A stretch of DNA of 5,355 bases, from the NCBI GenBank assembly GCA_003565095.1, contig PXDI01000279.1:1-5355 (forward strand). Reading direction: 5' to 3'. A program made the translations under genes and the position numbers. Each line of letters starts with the position of its first letter. Position 1 is the first letter of the stretch. The notes beneath the pieces were generated by a model. It searched no databases. It worked only from the letters and a program-made list of their open reading frames with translations, and was not told the DNA's origin. Source of the stretch: PVC group bacterium. GTDB lineage: Bacteria > Verrucomicrobiota > Kiritimatiellia > UBA8416 > PXDI01. This document shows positions 4,044 through 5,355 of this stretch, in pieces.

Positions 4044-5355
4044 ATGACGGTTCATTCTCATATCCGTAATTTTTGTGTTATAGCACATATTGATCATGGT
4101 AAATCAACCTTGGCAGACCGCATGTTGGAGCTGACTCACAGCGTTGATATCCGTAAATTCCGCGACCAGATGCTGGATGACATGGATCTTGAACGTGAAC
4201 GGGGAATAACGATCAAGTCGCATCCGGTTACAATGCAGGTTGATAACGATGGGGAGCATCTGGAGTTCAATCTGATTGACACGCCGGGGCATGTGGATTT
4301 CGCCTATGAGGTTTCGCGCAGTATGGCGGCGTGCGAAGGCGCACTGCTGCTGGTGGATGCCGCTCAGGGGGTCGAGGCTCAGACTGTTGCAAATTCATAT
4401 CTGGCAATCGAGCGCAACCTTGTGATCATCCCGGTAATCAACAAGATTGATTTGCCCAATGCCGATATTGTTGAGGCCATGCGCCAAGTCGAAGATGTGC
4501 TGGCTATTCCGGCAGAGGAATGTCTGGCCGTGAGCGCCAAAACAGGGCAGGGGGTGCCCGAATTGATCAAGGCAATTATTGAACGTGTTCCTCCGCCTCA
4601 GAGTGCCGGAACCGACGCGCCTGCCCGTGCGTTGGTTTTTGATTCGTTTTTTGATGCATTCAGGGGCGTGGTGGCCTGCGTCAGGCTGGTTGATGGCACG
4701 ATCCGGCGTGGAGAGCGTGTGAAATATATGGCCTCCGGTGCCGATACTGAAGTCAAAGAGGTAGGCATCTTTGCGCCGAAACCACGTGCAACAGATTATC
4801 TTGAAGCCGGAGATGTCGGTTACATTATCGGGACACTCAAGAATCCGGCAGATGTGAAAATCGGCGATACGATTACTGCGGTCCGTTTTCCTTCCGACAA
4901 ACCTTTGCCGGGTTTCCGCGAAATCAAGCCGATGGTATTTTCGGGATTGTACCCGGTTGATACCAATGACTTTGAAAAGTTTCGGCAAAGTCTTGAAAAG
5001 CTTTCATTGAATGATGCTGCGTTCACATGGCATCCAGAGTCATGCGCGGCACTCGGGTTCGGTTTTCGCTGTGGTTTTCTTGGACTGTTGCATATGGAAA
5101 TTGTGCAGGAAAGGCTGCGGCGTGAATTTGATATGGACATCATCAGTACACATCCGGCTGTTATCTATAAAGTATATATGCGTAACGGTAAAGTCATCGA
5201 CATTGACAATCCGTTGGAACTGCCGGACCCGACCGTAATGGATCATGTTGAAGAGCCAATGATAAAGGCCTCAATAATCTGCCACAATGAACATATCGGT
5301 GACCTGATGAAATTGATCATGGATCGGCGGGGAGAAGTTCTGCGCACAGATTCCA
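4044..5355 (+). CDS. lepA: Elongation factor 4 (LepA GTPase), 5' part, runs off the window
   Basis: LepA/EF4 is a ribosome-bound translational GTPase, related to EF-G, implicated in back-translocation or in initiation and 30S assembly; its exact role is debated. About 437 of the usual ~600 codons are present, open to the last base. G1 is AHIDHGKST at 14-22, the switch I/G2 stretch is LERERGITIK at 49-58, G3 is DTPGHVDF at 79-86, G4 is NKID at 133-136 and G5 is SAKTG at 164-168. A beta-barrel domain 2 follows, then LepA-specific GFGFRCGFLGLLHMEI at 338-353 and YKVYMRNGKVIDIDNP further on. The missing part would hold the rest of the EF-G-V-like domain and the LepA C-terminal domain. The SHPVTM after GITIK resembles chlamydial LepA from memory, hinting at a PVC-group host. 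No internal stop or frame break was found. Confidence 0.97.
   Translation, partial: MTVHSHIRNFCVIAHIDHGKSTLADRMLELTHSVDIRKFRDQMLDDMDLERERGITIKSHPVTMQVDNDGEHLEFNLIDTPGHVDFAYEVSRSMAACEGALLLVDAAQGVEAQTVANSYLAIERNLVIIPVINKIDLPNADIVEAMRQVEDVLAIPAEECLAVSAKTGQGVPELIKAIIERVPPPQSAGTDAPARALVFDSFFDAFRGVVACVRLVDGTIRRGERVKYMASGADTEVKEVGIFAPKPRATDYLEAGDVGYIIGTLKNPADVKIGDTITAVRFPSDKPLPGFREIKPMVFSGLYPVDTNDFEKFRQSLEKLSLNDAAFTWHPESCAALGFGFRCGFLGLLHMEIVQERLRREFDMDIISTHPAVIYKVYMRNGKVIDIDNPLELPDPTVMDHVEEPMIKASIICHNEHIGDLMKLIMDRRGEVLRTDS

Noticed and set aside
4395..4988. Minus-strand open frame of 197 codons inside lepA
   Set aside because: It is fully antisense to a well-conserved LepA coding region and shows no recognisable motif; long antisense frames are common in such genes.

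Overview
The window is a compact bacterial gene block, with every gene on the + strand. Order: a repeat-rich intergenic stretch (about 82-375), a mannose-1-phosphate guanylyltransferase (manC-type, 376-1461), a ruvX/yqgF gene broken by one in-frame amber codon (1470-1877), a Phd/VapC-type toxin-antitoxin pair (1941-2572), truA (2579-3346), rpe (3365-4036) and the first ~437 codons of lepA (4044 to beyond the window end). Spacing between genes is a 4-base overlap to about 60 bases, so from manC onward this looks like one long transcription unit with a possible internal promoter before the antitoxin. No tRNA, rRNA, CRISPR array or insertion sequence was seen.

The organism is a bacterium with intermediate GC. 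LepA carries a 'GITIK-SHPVTM' stretch after the switch I region that, from memory, resembles chlamydial and related (PVC superphylum) LepA proteins. The short-repeat-laden intergenic DNA also recalls Lentisphaerota/Kiritimatiellota-like genomes. This placement is inference and only moderately secure.

The genes do not form one pathway. ManC makes GDP-mannose for surface polysaccharides or glycosylation. RuvX, TruA and LepA serve rRNA processing, tRNA modification and translation. Rpe belongs to the pentose phosphate pathway. The toxin-antitoxin pair is an accessory module sitting precisely between ruvX and truA without disturbing the downstream genes.

Two things deserve attention. First, ruvX has TAG where the family has the Glu of its conserved Trp-Asp-Glu-Arg motif, yet the remaining 41 codons are intact and family-like. 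This means a very recent nonsense mutation, a sequence error, or amber readthrough. Second, the 300-base leader before manC is a mosaic of unrelated short tandem duplications, almost all with period 7 or 12, ending in two oppositely oriented blocks of a GTGTAA/GAGTAC hexamer pair that could pair into a long stem. I found no clear evidence of a wholly new multi-gene system.
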